Made by a program: the position numbers and the translations under genes
Shown here: positions 7,004 through 14,237 of the stretch, in pieces
Layout: each line of letters opens with the position of its first letter
Position numbering within the stretch: position 1 is the stretch's first letter
The notes under the pieces: generated by a model
Told to the model about the DNA's origin: nothing
The model's input: only the letters and a program-made list of their open reading frames with translations
Databases searched by the model: none
DNA from: Streptomyces sp. NBS 14/10
GTDB lineage: Bacteria; Actinomycetota; Actinomycetes; Streptomycetales; Streptomycetaceae
Assembly (NCBI RefSeq): GCF_002224125.1
Contig: NZ_NCSM01000098.1
Location: 1 to 20,655, forward strand
DNA length: 20,655 bases
Reading direction: 5' to 3'

Positions 7004-7535
7004 TCAAGCGAGCGCAAGTCCTGCCCGGGGCGCATCCGCCGGCGAGGCGGCGACGCGAAGACCGGCGCGGTCCGTCCGGCGACCCCGTTCCTCGCGTGTT
7101 TCGGTCCAGTCCGCCAGGTATTCGACGATGCCCACGCCGCGGCCGTGCTCATCATGGGCATCAGGGCGGCGAGAGTGGGGCACGGATGCCGAGGCGCCGG
7201 AGTCCCTCGATGCACACGGCTCGGCCTTCGAAGGTGAGGCTCACGATCATGTCGGCCCGGCCGTGCTGGGCCGCATTCCCCGCGAGCTCGCCGACGATCA
7301 GCAGGACGGAGTCCTGATCCTCCGGGGCAACGCCCCATCGGGCCAACAGCGACACGGCGAAGCGGCGGGCTGTGCGTACCCAGCGCTCCTCCAAGGGGAG
7401 GGCGATCACGCCGTGCCGGTGCATGTCCGTGCGAACACAGGACGGCACAGCGGCTGCGGCAGCCGCCCGGGACGACTCGCCGTACGCGCACAGGGCCCGT
7501 CGGCGGCAGTTGCGTTGCGCTTCGAGAGAGGGCAT
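7004..7535 (-). pseudogene. RsbW-like ATP-binding protein, frameshifted (left copy)
   Basis: From ATG 7535 the frame reads a GHKL/HATPase_c domain like those of actinobacterial anti-sigma kinases: MHRHGVIALPLEERWVRTAR, then the N-box VLLIVGELAGNAAQHGRADM. It then breaks after RAVCIE. The right copy has 5 more bases at the matching place (near 7205-7206), and the frame stops early at 7161. Beyond the break another frame continues the domain (DSGAS, then DEHGRGVGIVEYLADW, the G1 and G2 ATP-lid motifs) to TGA 7004-7006. The gene is therefore a one-event pseudogene of the intact paralogue at 13265-13813. The truncated product lacks the G1/G2 boxes and should not bind ATP. Confidence 0.82.
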
Positions 7536-7853
7536 GGGAACGCACCCTTGAACTTTCCAGGCCCCGCGTCAGGAGGCTTACATTCTGTGGCTTCTTTACT
7601 CGCGGCCACAGGCTGGGCCGGTGGCCGGGCCGAGGAGGCGGTCCCGCGGCGCTCGCGGCGGCCGAACCGCCTCGGAGAGGTCGGGCTTCGCCGCATCCGG
7701 CCTCAAGCCGACCGAGTGGATGACGGCGTCGCCGAACCGACCTCGACATACGCGACGGCCTCTGCTGCGGATGCGGCCTCGTGCCCCGGCCCGCCGTGGA
7801 CCCGGCCTTTGGACCGGATTCACGGCGCGGGGCAAACGGGGTGGCCCGGGCGG
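7536..7853. other. 318-bp non-coding part of the left copy
   Basis: It aligns patchily with 13814-14237 (near the ATPase start, around 7570-7670, and again 7740-7840). The part of the right copy that carries the twin palindromes (13979-14028) is missing here. I see no gene in it. Confidence 0.5.
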
Positions 7854-7984
7854 TCAGAGGCCGAGGTCGCTCAGGCCGGGGTGGTCGTCTACGGCGATGC
7901 GGTCGCCGTTGAAGGCCCACAGCTCCTTGATGAGCCGGTACTCCAGCTCTCGGTCCCACTTGCGGGTGAGGAAGCTGTAAATCG
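7854..7984 (-). pseudogene. DUF1348 (SnoaL/NTF2-like) relic with a 171-nt internal deletion
   Basis: On the minus strand the DNA reads [20 protein letters not shown], then AFNGDRIAV, and jumps straight to [11 protein letters not shown] and a stop. In the right-hand paralogue (14238-14711) exactly 57 residues separate IAV from DDHPGL, so this is an in-frame loss of 171 nt. The N-terminal third is also gone, and the match ends around 7984. The next gene's stop is at 8024. With no start and no core strands it cannot fold as an NTF2-like protein. Confidence 0.85.
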
Positions 7985-8023
7985 TTCGAGAGACCCCCTG
8001 CTCGGCTGCGGCGCACCCGGGGA

Positions 8024-9700
8024 TCAGAGTGCGGCGTCCAGTTGGCCGAGGCGGGCGGTGAGCCTTAGGTTTTCGCTGTAGTCGACGGGGCAGGCGATGA
8101 TGGAGACTCCGGGGTCGTCCAGTGCTGTTCGCAGCGTGGGCAGCAGTTCCTCCGCGTCGGCAATCCGATATCCCGTGGCGCCGAAGCTCTCCGCGTAGCG
8201 GACGATGTCGGGATTGCCGAAGGCGGTGGCGTCGTGTTCGCCGAGCGTCAGGTCCATCTTCCACTCGATGAGCCCGTAGCCGTTGTCCTCCCAGATCAGC
8301 ACGGTAAGCGGGATGGCTTCGCGGACGGCAGTTTCGATCTCCTGGGAGTGCATGAGGAACGAACCGTCGCCGACCGCGGCCAGCACCTTGACGTCCGGTT
8401 CGGCCAGGGCCACGGCGAGCGCTCCGGGCAGTGCGAAGCCCATTGCGGACAGGCCGTTGGGGATCAGGCAAGTGTTGGGCGCGTATGTGGGGTACAGCCG
8501 CGCCATCCACATCTTCAGGGCGCCGGTGTCGACGAGTACGACATCGTCGCGACCCAGAGCGGCGCGGGTGTCGGCAACGATGCGCTGCGGTGCGAGCGGG
8601 TACCGGCCGTCGGCACGTCCGCGATCCAGCTCGGCTTGCACCATTTCGCGGCACCTGGTCGGGGCCGGCCCGCGGAAGCGGTCGGAGACGGCGGTCGACA
8701 GCGCGTCCAGGGACTCCGAGATGTCGCCGATGATGCCAAGGTCGATCGAGTAGTGCGCGTCGACCTCAGCGGGGAAGCGGTGCACGTGGATGATTTTCTT
8801 GTCGCGTTGGGGGTTGATCCGGGCGGAATCGAACTCCTGCAGTTCATAGCCGATGGCGATGATCAGGTCGGCCGCGTCGAAACCGAAGTTGGTGTAGTCG
8901 CGGCGCATGAAGCCGATCGAGCCCATGGAGTTGATGAGGTCGTCGGCAATGACTCCCTTGCCATGGAAGGTGGTTGCCACCGGCAGTCCGAGGGAGCCGG
9001 CGAAAGCGGTGAGCGATGTGGCCGCGGCGTTGCGGGCGGCGCCGTGGCCGGCCAGCACGATGGGGTGGCGAGCGTTGTGCAGGAGTGCTGCGGCGCGGGC
9101 GATCTGGCCCGGCGACGGTGCCTCGGCGCGCACCACGTAGCGAGGCAGCGGTTGCAGCTCGGCGGCGGCGGGCGCGGCGTCGACGTCCTCGGGTACCGCC
9201 AGGTACACCGCGCCGGGCCGCTCGGTTTCGGCGGTCTTGAACGCGCGGCGCAGCATTTCGGGGATCGCCCTGGCGCTGGGGACGCTGGCCGACCACTTGG
9301 TGATCGGAGCGAACATGTTGACCAGGTCAACGAACTGGTGGGCTTCCTTGTAGTTGCGGTTGTGGCCGACCTGCGCTGACAGGGCAACCAAGGGGGTGCT
9401 GTTGGTCATAGCGTCGGCGACACCGAGCTGAAGGTTGATGGCTCCCGGGCCGAGCGTGGCCGAGACGACCCCGGCCGCACCGGTGACCCGGCCGTACATC
9501 TCGGCCATGAACGAGGCGGCCTGTTCGTGGCGGGTCAGGATGTATCGGATGCCGGAGCGCGCCAGGGCGAAGGTCAGGTGAATGTTCTCCTCGCCGGGAA
9601 GGCCGAAGACGACGCGGACACCTTCGTTCTCCAGGCAGCGGACCAGCAGTCCCGCTGCGCTGTGCCGATCTCGGTCTGAGAATACGCTGGACCCGGTCAT
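8024..9700 (-). CDS. Acetolactate-synthase-type thiamine diphosphate enzyme
   Basis: ATG 9700 has AGAGGG about 8 nt upstream and yields 558 residues, the usual length for catalytic acetolactate synthase (AlsS/IlvB) relatives. The N-terminal pyrimidine-binding domain has [18 protein letters not shown] and the catalytic Glu59 in [17 protein letters not shown] central domain follows (about 190-350). The C-terminal PP domain has the ThDP/Mg motif GDGSFLM (444-450) through DNGYGLIEW (472-480). It probably condenses pyruvate-derived units, but the family also includes benzoylformate decarboxylase and glyoxylate carboligase types, so the substrate is open. No small regulatory subunit is adjacent, which points to a catabolic rather than amino-acid-biosynthetic role. 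It is divergent from an MFS stub across a 139-bp gap. Confidence 0.88.
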   Translation of the reverse strand: MTGSSVFSDRDRHSAAGLLVRCLENEGVRVVFGLPGEENIHLTFALARSGIRYILTRHEQAASFMAEMYGRVTGAAGVVSATLGPGAINLQLGVADAMTNSTPLVALSAQVGHNRNYKEAHQFVDLVNMFAPITKWSASVPSARAIPEMLRRAFKTAETERPGAVYLAVPEDVDAAPAAAELQPLPRYVVRAEAPSPGQIARAAALLHNARHPIVLAGHGAARNAAATSLTAFAGSLGLPVATTFHGKGVIADDLINSMGSIGFMRRDYTNFGFDAADLIIAIGYELQEFDSARINPQRDKKIIHVHRFPAEVDAHYSIDLGIIGDISESLDALSTAVSDRFRGPAPTRCREMVQAELDRGRADGRYPLAPQRIVADTRAALGRDDVVLVDTGALKMWMARLYPTYAPNTCLIPNGLSAMGFALPGALAVALAEPDVKVLAAVGDGSFLMHSQEIETAVREAIPLTVLIWEDNGYGLIEWKMDLTLGEHDATAFGNPDIVRYAESFGATGYRIADAEELLPTLRTALDDPGVSIIACPVDYSENLRLTARLGQLDAAL

Positions 9701-9718
9701 GGCACGCCCTCTTCCCCG

Positions 9719-9759
9719 GGGTCCGTATCCAAGCTACCCCTCCCCCCGGGTCCGGACCC
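9719..9759. promoter_or_regulatory. Operator candidate: GGGTCCGGACCC palindrome plus upstream near-copy
   Basis: A perfect 12-bp palindrome GGGTCCGGACCC (9748-9759) has a degenerate copy GGGTCCGTATCC at 9719-9730. Both lie between the ThDP enzyme (minus strand) and the MFS stub (plus strand), with starts 29 bp apart. Cooperative binding by a regulator of the divergent pair is plausible. The regulator is not identified. Confidence 0.4.
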
Positions 9760-9839
9760 ACCGCAGTCGCGTGGGGACCGCGTCGGCTGGCCGGGGGTCA
9801 CTCAGAGTCCGTCACACCGTGATCACCGGCGCCTAGAGC

Positions 9840-10075
9840 ATGGCGCGCGAGGTGGCCGACGCGAGGCCGGCGCTGCCGCGCGCGTTCTGGTGGCTGTGGA
9901 CCACCACGCTTGTCAACCGACTCGGCGGCTTCGTAGTCGTCCTCCTGTCGCTCTATCTGACGCTGGAACGGGGCCGTTCTGCACCCTTCGCCGGTTTCGT
10001 CGCCGCAGTCTACGGCGTCGGTGGCGCGGTCGTCGGTGGCGTGATCGCGGACCGCCTGGGCAGGCGGGGTGTCCC
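9840..10075 (+). pseudogene. MFS transporter N-terminal stub
   Basis: ATG 9840 is the first start after an in-frame TAG (9834-9836); no clear RBS precedes it. The protein begins like a 12-TM major-facilitator drug/solute transporter. It has a first membrane helix (RAFWWLWTTTLVNRLGGFVV, then VLLSLYL), a second helix (FAGFVAAVYGVGGAVVGGVI) and the loop 2-3 signature ADRLGRRG (motif A). The similarity ends near 10075 and the frame runs on through transposase DNA to 10397. Ten of the usual twelve helices are missing. The break coincides with the left edge of an IS5-type fragment, so insertion followed by deletion is the likely cause. Confidence 0.72.
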
Positions 10076-10126
10076 TGTTGGCCGGGCCGATAGGATCGCC
10101 GAACTCGTCGCCGAAGTGGGTACGTT

Positions 10127-10437
10127 ATGGCACAAACGGCACCACGCCAAGCTCCCCGCCACCGCCATACGGACCTGGAATGGGAGTTCATCGAGCGCTA
10201 CCTGCCGATCGGCAGGTTCGGCCCGTACCTCGAGCGGCCACGGCGGCAGTTCGAGGGGTTGCTCTGGCGGTTCAGGACGGGCGGCAGTGGCGGGAGATGC
10301 CGGGCGAGTTCGGTGCCTGGCCGACCGTCCACAACCGATTCCGGCAATGGAGAGACGCCGACGTCCTCGAAGCCCTGCTGGAGGGACTGATCGCTGAGGC
10401 CGCGAAGCGGGGTGAGATGGACTTGTCCCTGGTCACT
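10127..10437 (+). pseudogene. IS5-family transposase, N-terminal scrap with frameshift
   Basis: From ATG 10127 the frame reads HRHTDLEWEFIERYLPIGRF and then RRQFEGLLWRFRTG, typical of the N-terminal DUF4096-like domain of IS5-group transposases. A one-base loss in the G-run near 10280 moves the sequence to the next frame, which continues QWREMPGEFGAWPTVHNRFR, QWRDADVLEALLEG and MDLSLVT. The match stops at about 10437, just before the DDE catalytic domain. No terminal inverted repeat is visible on either side. The scrap separates an MFS stub from a hydrolase stub. Confidence 0.82.
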
Positions 10438-10561
10438 GGTGCGACGAGGACGGGAAACCGCCCAGGAGGACCAGCTGCGGTGCGCCAGGCTCACCGGCTT
10501 CCCGGTAGAACACCCGGTATCCAGCCACGTCGATGGTGCGGAAGCTGACGCTCATGGCCAT
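10437..10561 (-). pseudogene. Alpha/beta hydrolase N-terminal scrap
   Basis: Read on the minus strand from ATG 10561 (or 10555), the DNA encodes SFRTIDVAGYRVFYREAGEP followed by GAPQLVLLGGFPSSSHQ and a stop formed at the junction. This is the start of an epoxide-hydrolase-like alpha/beta hydrolase (normally YREAGxPxAPxLVLLHGFPSSSHMFR). The HG of the oxyanion motif is GG here. About 40 of the expected 280-300 residues remain. The scrap abuts the transposase fragment at about 10437-10440. Confidence 0.65.
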
Positions 10562-10584
10562 TCACTCATTGCTGTGCCATGCTC

Positions 10585-10604
10585 AGGCGCCGTCATGGGC
10601 GCCT
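10585..10604 (-). terminator. Hairpin after the DUF1348 gene
   Basis: AGGCGCC (10585-10591) and GGCGCCT (10598-10604) form a perfect 7-bp stem with a 6-nt loop, 18 bp past the stop of the minus-strand DUF1348 gene. It is the likely end of the PNPOx-DUF1348 transcript. No U-tract is present. Confidence 0.5.
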
Positions 10605-10621
10605 TGGGACGTGCGGTGGTT

Positions 10622-11089
10622 TCAGGCGAGGGGGATGTCGTGCCCGGGGCCGCGCTCGCTGTCGGGGCGGGGGCCGAAGTAGCGGCGGTCTCCCTCGTTG
10701 ATGGGCAGGTCGTTGATGCTGGCCTCGCGGCGGCGCATCAGACCGTTGTCGGCGAACTCCCACAGTTCGTTGCCGTAGGAGCGGAACCACTGGCCTTCGG
10801 CGTTGTGCCATTCGTACTGGAAGCGGACGGCCATCCGGTTGCCACGGAAGCCCCACAGGCTCTTGCGCAGGACGTAGCCGAGTTCGTGTTCCCACTTGGC
10901 GGTGAGGAACTCGGTGATCTCTTCGCGGCCGGTGACGAGGACATCGCGGTTACGCCAGGCGGAGTCCTCGGTGTAGGCGAGGGCGACCTGACGCGGGTCG
11001 CGGGTGTTCCAGGCGTCTTCGGCGGCTTGGACCTGGGCGAGGGCGCTGTCGATGTCGAACGGAGGGAAGAGCGGGCGGCTGTCGGTCAT
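10622..11089 (-). CDS. DUF1348 / SnoaL-like (NTF2-fold) protein, paralogue A
   Basis: ATG 11089 follows GAAGGAC and gives 155 residues. Characteristic DUF1348 motifs are PLFPPF (5-10), [73 protein letters not shown] and [20 protein letters not shown]. The fold is a cone-shaped NTF2-like alpha+beta barrel that can bind a small hydrophobic ligand, but the biochemical role of DUF1348 is not established. The start lies 14 nt after the stop of the PNPOx-like gene, so the two are translated from one transcript. It is clearly diverged from the paralogue at 14238-14711, whose closest copy is instead the relic at 7854-7984. Confidence 0.9.
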   Translation of the reverse strand: MTDSRPLFPPFDIDSALAQVQAAEDAWNTRDPRQVALAYTEDSAWRNRDVLVTGREEITEFLTAKWEHELGYVLRKSLWGFRGNRMAVRFQYEWHNAEGQWFRSYGNELWEFADNGLMRRREASINDLPINEGDRRYFGPRPDSERGPGHDIPLA

Positions 11090-11103
11090 GGCGGGGCGGT
11101 CCT

Positions 11104-12051
11104 TCATTGTGCGGGGGGCTGGTCGGTCAGCGGCGGGTTGTCGGGGGCTGCGGTAACTGTGTCGGCCTGGAGCGGCAGCAGGCGGCCGGCCACGAGATGG
11201 CGGGGGGTGAAGTGGACGCGGCGGCCGGTGCGGTCGTCGTCGCCGGGGATGCCCGTGCGGGTCCATTCCAGGGCGGCCCGGCCGGACAGGTGCAGGGTGC
11301 GGCCGGTGGTGAAGTCGCAGAAGAGCAGGGCGGCAGTGGGGTCGGCCTGAAGATTACCGAGGGTGTTGAACATGTTGTTGCCCCAATAGTCGGGCCACCA
11401 CAGTCGTCCGTCCTCGACGCGGACGAATCCGGGAGGACCGCCGCGGTGTGAGGCGTCGTTGCCGCGGGCGGGGTGGGTGGTGCCGATCAGGAAGGTGTCG
11501 GACCGGCGGATCAGGTCGATGTCGCTGGCGGCGAGGGTGTCGGCGCTCCGGACCGGCTCCCCGCGAGGGATACCCGCGGGCGTGGCGTGGAGTTGCCGGC
11601 TCTGGATGTACTGGGGGCAGTTGCCGTATGCCTGCTCCACATCGATGCGCAGGCCGTCGCTCCCGGTGGCTGAGAGGGTGCCGTTGATCCGCAGGCGTCT
11701 GCGGGTGGCGAACTCGACCACGATCAGCCCGACCTGCTGGGCCGCCGGTAGGTGATGCAGTGGGTCGCCTTCGGCGGGCAGTGCTCGCACGGCGAGGGCC
11801 GCCGACGAGGCGACGTGGAGGAACCCGGGCGGGCCGGTGAGTGGGGAGACCCACAGCGTGCCGTCCATGGCGCGGGCGGTGATCGCGGCGAAGGTCCGCT
11901 CGGCCAGGAATCGGGCCACGCCGCCGCGCAGCTGGGCGGGGGCCAGCATGCCGGAGAGCCGTGCCGCGTCCCTGGCTACGCCTGCCTGACGCTGGACGGC
12001 CAGCTCGCCCTTGTGGAAGCCCGCTGGGGTGCTACGCGCCGGGTCTGTCAT
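11104..12051 (-). CDS. Pyridoxamine-5'-phosphate-oxidase-like FMN-binding protein
   Basis: I chose ATG 12051 because GGAAGGA lies about 6-7 nt upstream; an ATG at 12066 has no such site. The 315-residue protein has two split-barrel halves: [20 protein letters not shown] and [13 protein letters not shown] near residues 50-85, then [20 protein letters not shown] and [20 protein letters not shown] near 195-255. These are hallmarks of large PNPOx-related flavoproteins annotated as pyridoxamine 5'-phosphate oxidase family. They bind FMN or F420 and probably reduce small electrophiles; the true substrate is unknown. It lies between a truncated CMD-like gene (108 nt upstream) and DUF1348 (14 nt downstream) on the same strand, a set suggesting redox or xenobiotic defence. 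Confidence 0.87.
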   Translation of the reverse strand: MTDPARSTPAGFHKGELAVQRQAGVARDAARLSGMLAPAQLRGGVARFLAERTFAAITARAMDGTLWVSPLTGPPGFLHVASSAALAVRALPAEGDPLHHLPAAQQVGLIVVEFATRRRLRINGTLSATGSDGLRIDVEQAYGNCPQYIQSRQLHATPAGIPRGEPVRSADTLAASDIDLIRRSDTFLIGTTHPARGNDASHRGGPPGFVRVEDGRLWWPDYWGNNMFNTLGNLQADPTAALLFCDFTTGRTLHLSGRAALEWTRTGIPGDDDRTGRRVHFTPRHLVAGRLLPLQADTVTAAPDNPPLTDQPPAQ

Positions 12052-12159
12052 CGTTCTTCCTTCCACGAGCGGTCGGGGATGTCGCCGACCGGCGGGCGAG
12101 GGGGCCGCCGGCCTGGCCCTGGTCGGGGGGTGGGGCCGGGCCGGCGGGGCGGGTGCGGG

Positions 12160-12370
12160 TCAGACCGCGGAGCGCGGTGTGACCACGGGCCAGTCGTTGT
12201 CGACCTTGGCGAGGATGTTGAAGTAGTTCGTCAGGACGTTCAGGGCCAGGTGGCCGACGACCTCGCCGATCTCGGCGTCCGAGGCGCCCGCGTCGCGCGC
12301 GGCCTGCAGGGCGCCGTCGTCGACACGGCCGTGACCGCGGGCGATGGCGTCGGACAGAGTCAGTAGTGGA
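12160..12370 (-). pseudogene. Carboxymuconolactone decarboxylase/AhpD-like protein, C-terminal part
   Basis: The minus-strand sequence LSDAIARGHGRVDDGALQAA, then GASDAEIGEVVGHLALNVLT and NYFNILAKVDNDWPVV, is the C-terminal half of CMD/AhpD-family proteins. The helix carrying the CxxC/His redox centre, normally N-terminal to this part, is missing. The frame opens at about 12420, but the first 15 or so residues (QNGGQLERARR) do not look like the family. I place the junction near 12370. The 5' loss probably removed the promoter of the CMD-PNPOx-DUF1348 operon. Confidence 0.75.
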
Positions 12371-12549
12371 CCGATGGAAGAACGTCGCCGAGCTCGTTCA
12401 AGCTGTCCCCCGTTCTGCACCTCAACACTGGAGAAAGGGTCGGAAAGCCTCTACCGAGGACCAGCCTCACGTGCGCCCTGCTCACTTGCTCACTGGGTGG
12501 CACCTCGGAGGGAACGGAAGCTGGGCTGTGAGTGAAGGCGGCCGCGTGC
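12371..12549. other. Junction segment between the CMD scrap and the right TetR copy
   Basis: No intact gene is seen. On the plus strand a short frame reads VDRWKNVAELVQAVPRSA from about 12367, which faintly resembles transposase sequence but is too short to assign. Homology to the left duplicated copy begins at about 12488. Confidence 0.35.
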
Positions 12550-13134
12550 TCAGTCAGCGGGGGCGATGCCTGTGTGAGCGGTCCGCAGCAGGGTGCGGGC
12601 GGCGTCCTTGGCGTGACGGGCGGGCTCTGGAGACCCGGAGATGGCCGCTGTGGTCATCGCGCCCTCGGCGAGGAGAACGAGCTGGTCAGTCAGCCACGCG
12701 GGCGCGTCCGCGGCGGCCACGAGATCGGCGAGATATCGCCGGAAGGCATTCTTGTGGGCTTTGGCGGAATCGGCCACAGCCGGGGAGGTCGCTCCCAGCT
12801 CCCCGAAGGAGTTGATGAAGCCGCAGCCGCGGAACCCCTGCTCGTTGAACCAGAGGAACAGCCAGTCGAAGACCGCCAGAATCCGCTGCTCGGGTGAGTC
12901 GTAGGTATCCACGTACTGGGCAAGATCGCGGAGCCACCTCGCGTCCCGCCGCCTCAGGTACGCCTCGACCAGGGAATTCTTGGAAGGGAAGATCTGGTAC
13001 AGGCGCTTGAGGGGCACGCCGGAGGCGGTGCGGATCGCATCCATTCCCACCGACTGAATGCCTCGGCCGTAGAGCAGTTCCTCGGCAGCGTCGAGGATCC
13101 GCTGCTCAGTCGCTTCGAGTTCCACCTCGATCAC
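12550..13134 (-). CDS. TetR-family regulator, right paralogue
   Basis: GTG 13134 starts a 194-residue TetR regulator, a typical family length. The HTH spans about residues 8-55 (TEQRILDAAEELLYGRGIQ, then VGMDAIRTASGVPLKRLYQI). The ligand domain follows with FDWLFLWFNEQGFRGCGFI and TDQLVLLAEGAMTTAAISGS. It is about 88 percent identical to the TetR at 6220-6867 over 183 residues, and the recognition helix (SGVPLKRLYQIF) is the same in both, so both should read the same operator. A palindrome 8 bp before the start (13143-13158) implies autoregulation. Four more matching sites occur near the ATPase and DUF1348 genes. The ligand is unknown. Confidence 0.92.
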   Translation of the reverse strand: MIEVELEATEQRILDAAEELLYGRGIQSVGMDAIRTASGVPLKRLYQIFPSKNSLVEAYLRRRDARWLRDLAQYVDTYDSPEQRILAVFDWLFLWFNEQGFRGCGFINSFGELGATSPAVADSAKAHKNAFRRYLADLVAAADAPAWLTDQLVLLAEGAMTTAAISGSPEPARHAKDAARTLLRTAHTGIAPAD

Positions 13135-13142
13135 CCATTCTC

Positions 13143-13158
13143 GAAAACGAACGTTCTC
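13143..13158. promoter_or_regulatory. TetR operator candidate 2 (right TetR promoter)
   Basis: GAAAACG-AA-CGTTCTC, 8 bp before the GTG of the right TetR gene, placed like site 1. The flank GGTACAGCGCGCCAGG is conserved between the copies and probably belongs to the shared promoter. Confidence 0.72.
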
Positions 13159-13264
13159 TTACGGTACAGCGCGCCAGGTCGCACGGCATATTCCCGGGTG
13201 CGGGCCAGCTCGTCGCCGTACGCGCCTGCCCGGATCAGGGCCGGGCGTGTTGCCCGCTGCCCAC

Positions 13265-13813
13265 TCAAGCGAGCACAAGGTCCGCCCGGGATGCCCCGGC
13301 CGGTGCGGTGGCGACGCGCACACCGGCGCGGTCCCGTCGGCGATGCCGTTCCTCAAGCGTCTCGGTCCAGTCCGCCAGCAACTCGACGATGCCCACGCCG
13401 CGGCCGTGCTCATCATGGGCACCGGTGCAGCGAGGGTGGGGCGAGGGCGCCGTGGCGCCGGAGTCCGCAACCTCGATACGCACGGCGCGGCCTTCGAACG
13501 AGAGGCTCACGATCATGTCGGCCCGTCCGTGCTGGGCCGCGTTCCCCGCAAGCTCGCCGACGATCAGCAGGACGGAGTCCTGATCCTCCGGGACGACGTC
13601 CCATCGGGCCAGCAGGGATGCGGCGAAGTGGCGGGCGGTGTGTACCCAGCGCTCCTCGGCGGGAAGGGCGATCATGCCGTGCCGGTGCATGCCCGTACGA
13701 GCATGGGCCAGCGCCGGGGTCACGGGAGCTGTCCGGGGCTGCTCGCCGGACAAGGGCAGCGCCATCGGCGGGGGTTGCGCTGCGGTGTGCGAGAGGGTCA
13801 TGGGAACGCCCAT
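13265..13813 (-). CDS. RsbW-like ATP-binding protein (anti-sigma-kinase type)
   Basis: ATG 13813 has GGAAAG 5 nt upstream; ATG 13801 is an alternative that matches the paralogue's start. The 182-residue protein has a variable N-terminus (1-60) and then a GHKL/HATPase_c domain. It contains the N-box LLIVGELAGNAAQHGRADMI, the G1 box VADSGA and the G2/ATP lid DEHGRGVGIVELLADW. Streptomyces genomes carry dozens of such RsbW-like proteins, which may phosphorylate STAS anti-anti-sigma partners or sequester sigma factors. No STAS or sigma gene is adjacent, so the partner is unknown. The gene lies between DUF1348 and TetR, and a pair of candidate TetR operators (13979-14028) sits about 165 bp upstream, so it may belong to the same regulon. 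Confidence 0.87.
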   Translation of the reverse strand: MGVPMTLSHTAAQPPPMALPLSGEQPRTAPVTPALAHARTGMHRHGMIALPAEERWVHTARHFAASLLARWDVVPEDQDSVLLIVGELAGNAAQHGRADMIVSLSFEGRAVRIEVADSGATAPSPHPRCTGAHDEHGRGVGIVELLADWTETLEERHRRRDRAGVRVATAPAGASRADLVLA

Positions 13814-13978
13814 CCGAACTTTCCGAGCCCACATCAAGAGGCTCATGTTCTGCAGCTTCTTTGCCCTCGGCCCTGGACTGGACCGGCGTCAGGGCCGAGG
13901 CGGCGGTCCTGCGGCACTCGCGGCGGCCGAACTGGCAATCCGTCCGGCCAGCGGTGACAGTGTCGTGAGCCTCCAGCT

Positions 13979-13994
13979 GAGAACGACCGTTCTA
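13979..13994. promoter_or_regulatory. TetR operator candidate 3
   Basis: GAGAACG-AC-CGTTCTA, the first of a pair. Its centre is 34 bp from the next site. It is absent from the left copy. Confidence 0.7.
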
Positions 13995-14012
13995 CCGATT
14001 GAGATCAGCCTA

Positions 14013-14028
14013 TAGAACGGCCGTTCTC
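14013..14028. promoter_or_regulatory. TetR operator candidate 4
   Basis: TAGAACG-GC-CGTTCTC overlaps a TATAGA box (14011-14016) that could be a -10 element for rightward transcription. The second of the pair upstream of the ATPase gene. Confidence 0.7.
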
Positions 14029-14237
14029 AGTGCAGGAAGGATGCGTTGAACTGCCGAAATCTGGAGCAATCCCCCACGCTCACCGCAGGTGAGAGGGTCT
14101 TCAAGGCCTGCGAGGGAATCCGGAGCCCAAAGCCCTCCAGGTACGCGGCGGCCCCTGCCGCAGGTACAGCCTCACGCACGAACGGCCACGCGGTGGATCC
14201 GGCGTCGGGCCCGGATCCATGGCGCGGGGGCGGCCGG

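Larger units (their letters stand above)
6220..7984. repeat. Left copy of a duplicated TetR module (degraded)
   Basis: This block aligns in the same orientation with about 12488-14540, over coding and non-coding DNA alike (for example GGTACAGCGCGCCAGG just outside both TetR operators). It carries TetR, the ATPase and DUF1348 in the same order. Relative to the right copy it lacks DNA corresponding roughly to 13930-14100, 5 nt inside the ATPase gene and 171 nt inside the DUF1348 gene. The outer boundaries are approximate. Confidence 0.8.
13814..14237. other. 424-bp intergenic region with paired operators and no intact gene
   Basis: The region holds the twin palindromes at 13979-14028. On the plus strand, an RBS-like AGGAAGG (14034-14040) is followed at once by ATG CGT TGA (14041-14049). 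I see no recognisable protein on either strand. The sequence from about 14140 to 14237 matches the left copy. Confidence 0.55.

Noticed and set aside
6868..8016. Upstream extension of the left TetR frame as one 598-residue protein
   Set aside because: The extra 383 residues cross the ATPase pseudogene and intergenic DNA in a wrong frame. The paralogue starts at the aligned GTG.
8234..9379. 381-codon plus-strand frame
   Set aside because: It is antisense to the ThDP enzyme, its composition is rich in Gly/Val/Asp/His without domains, and no RBS is present.
12367..12480. Possible transposase scrap (VDRWKNVAELV)
   Set aside because: It is too short, with no catalytic motif, and I could not place it in a family.
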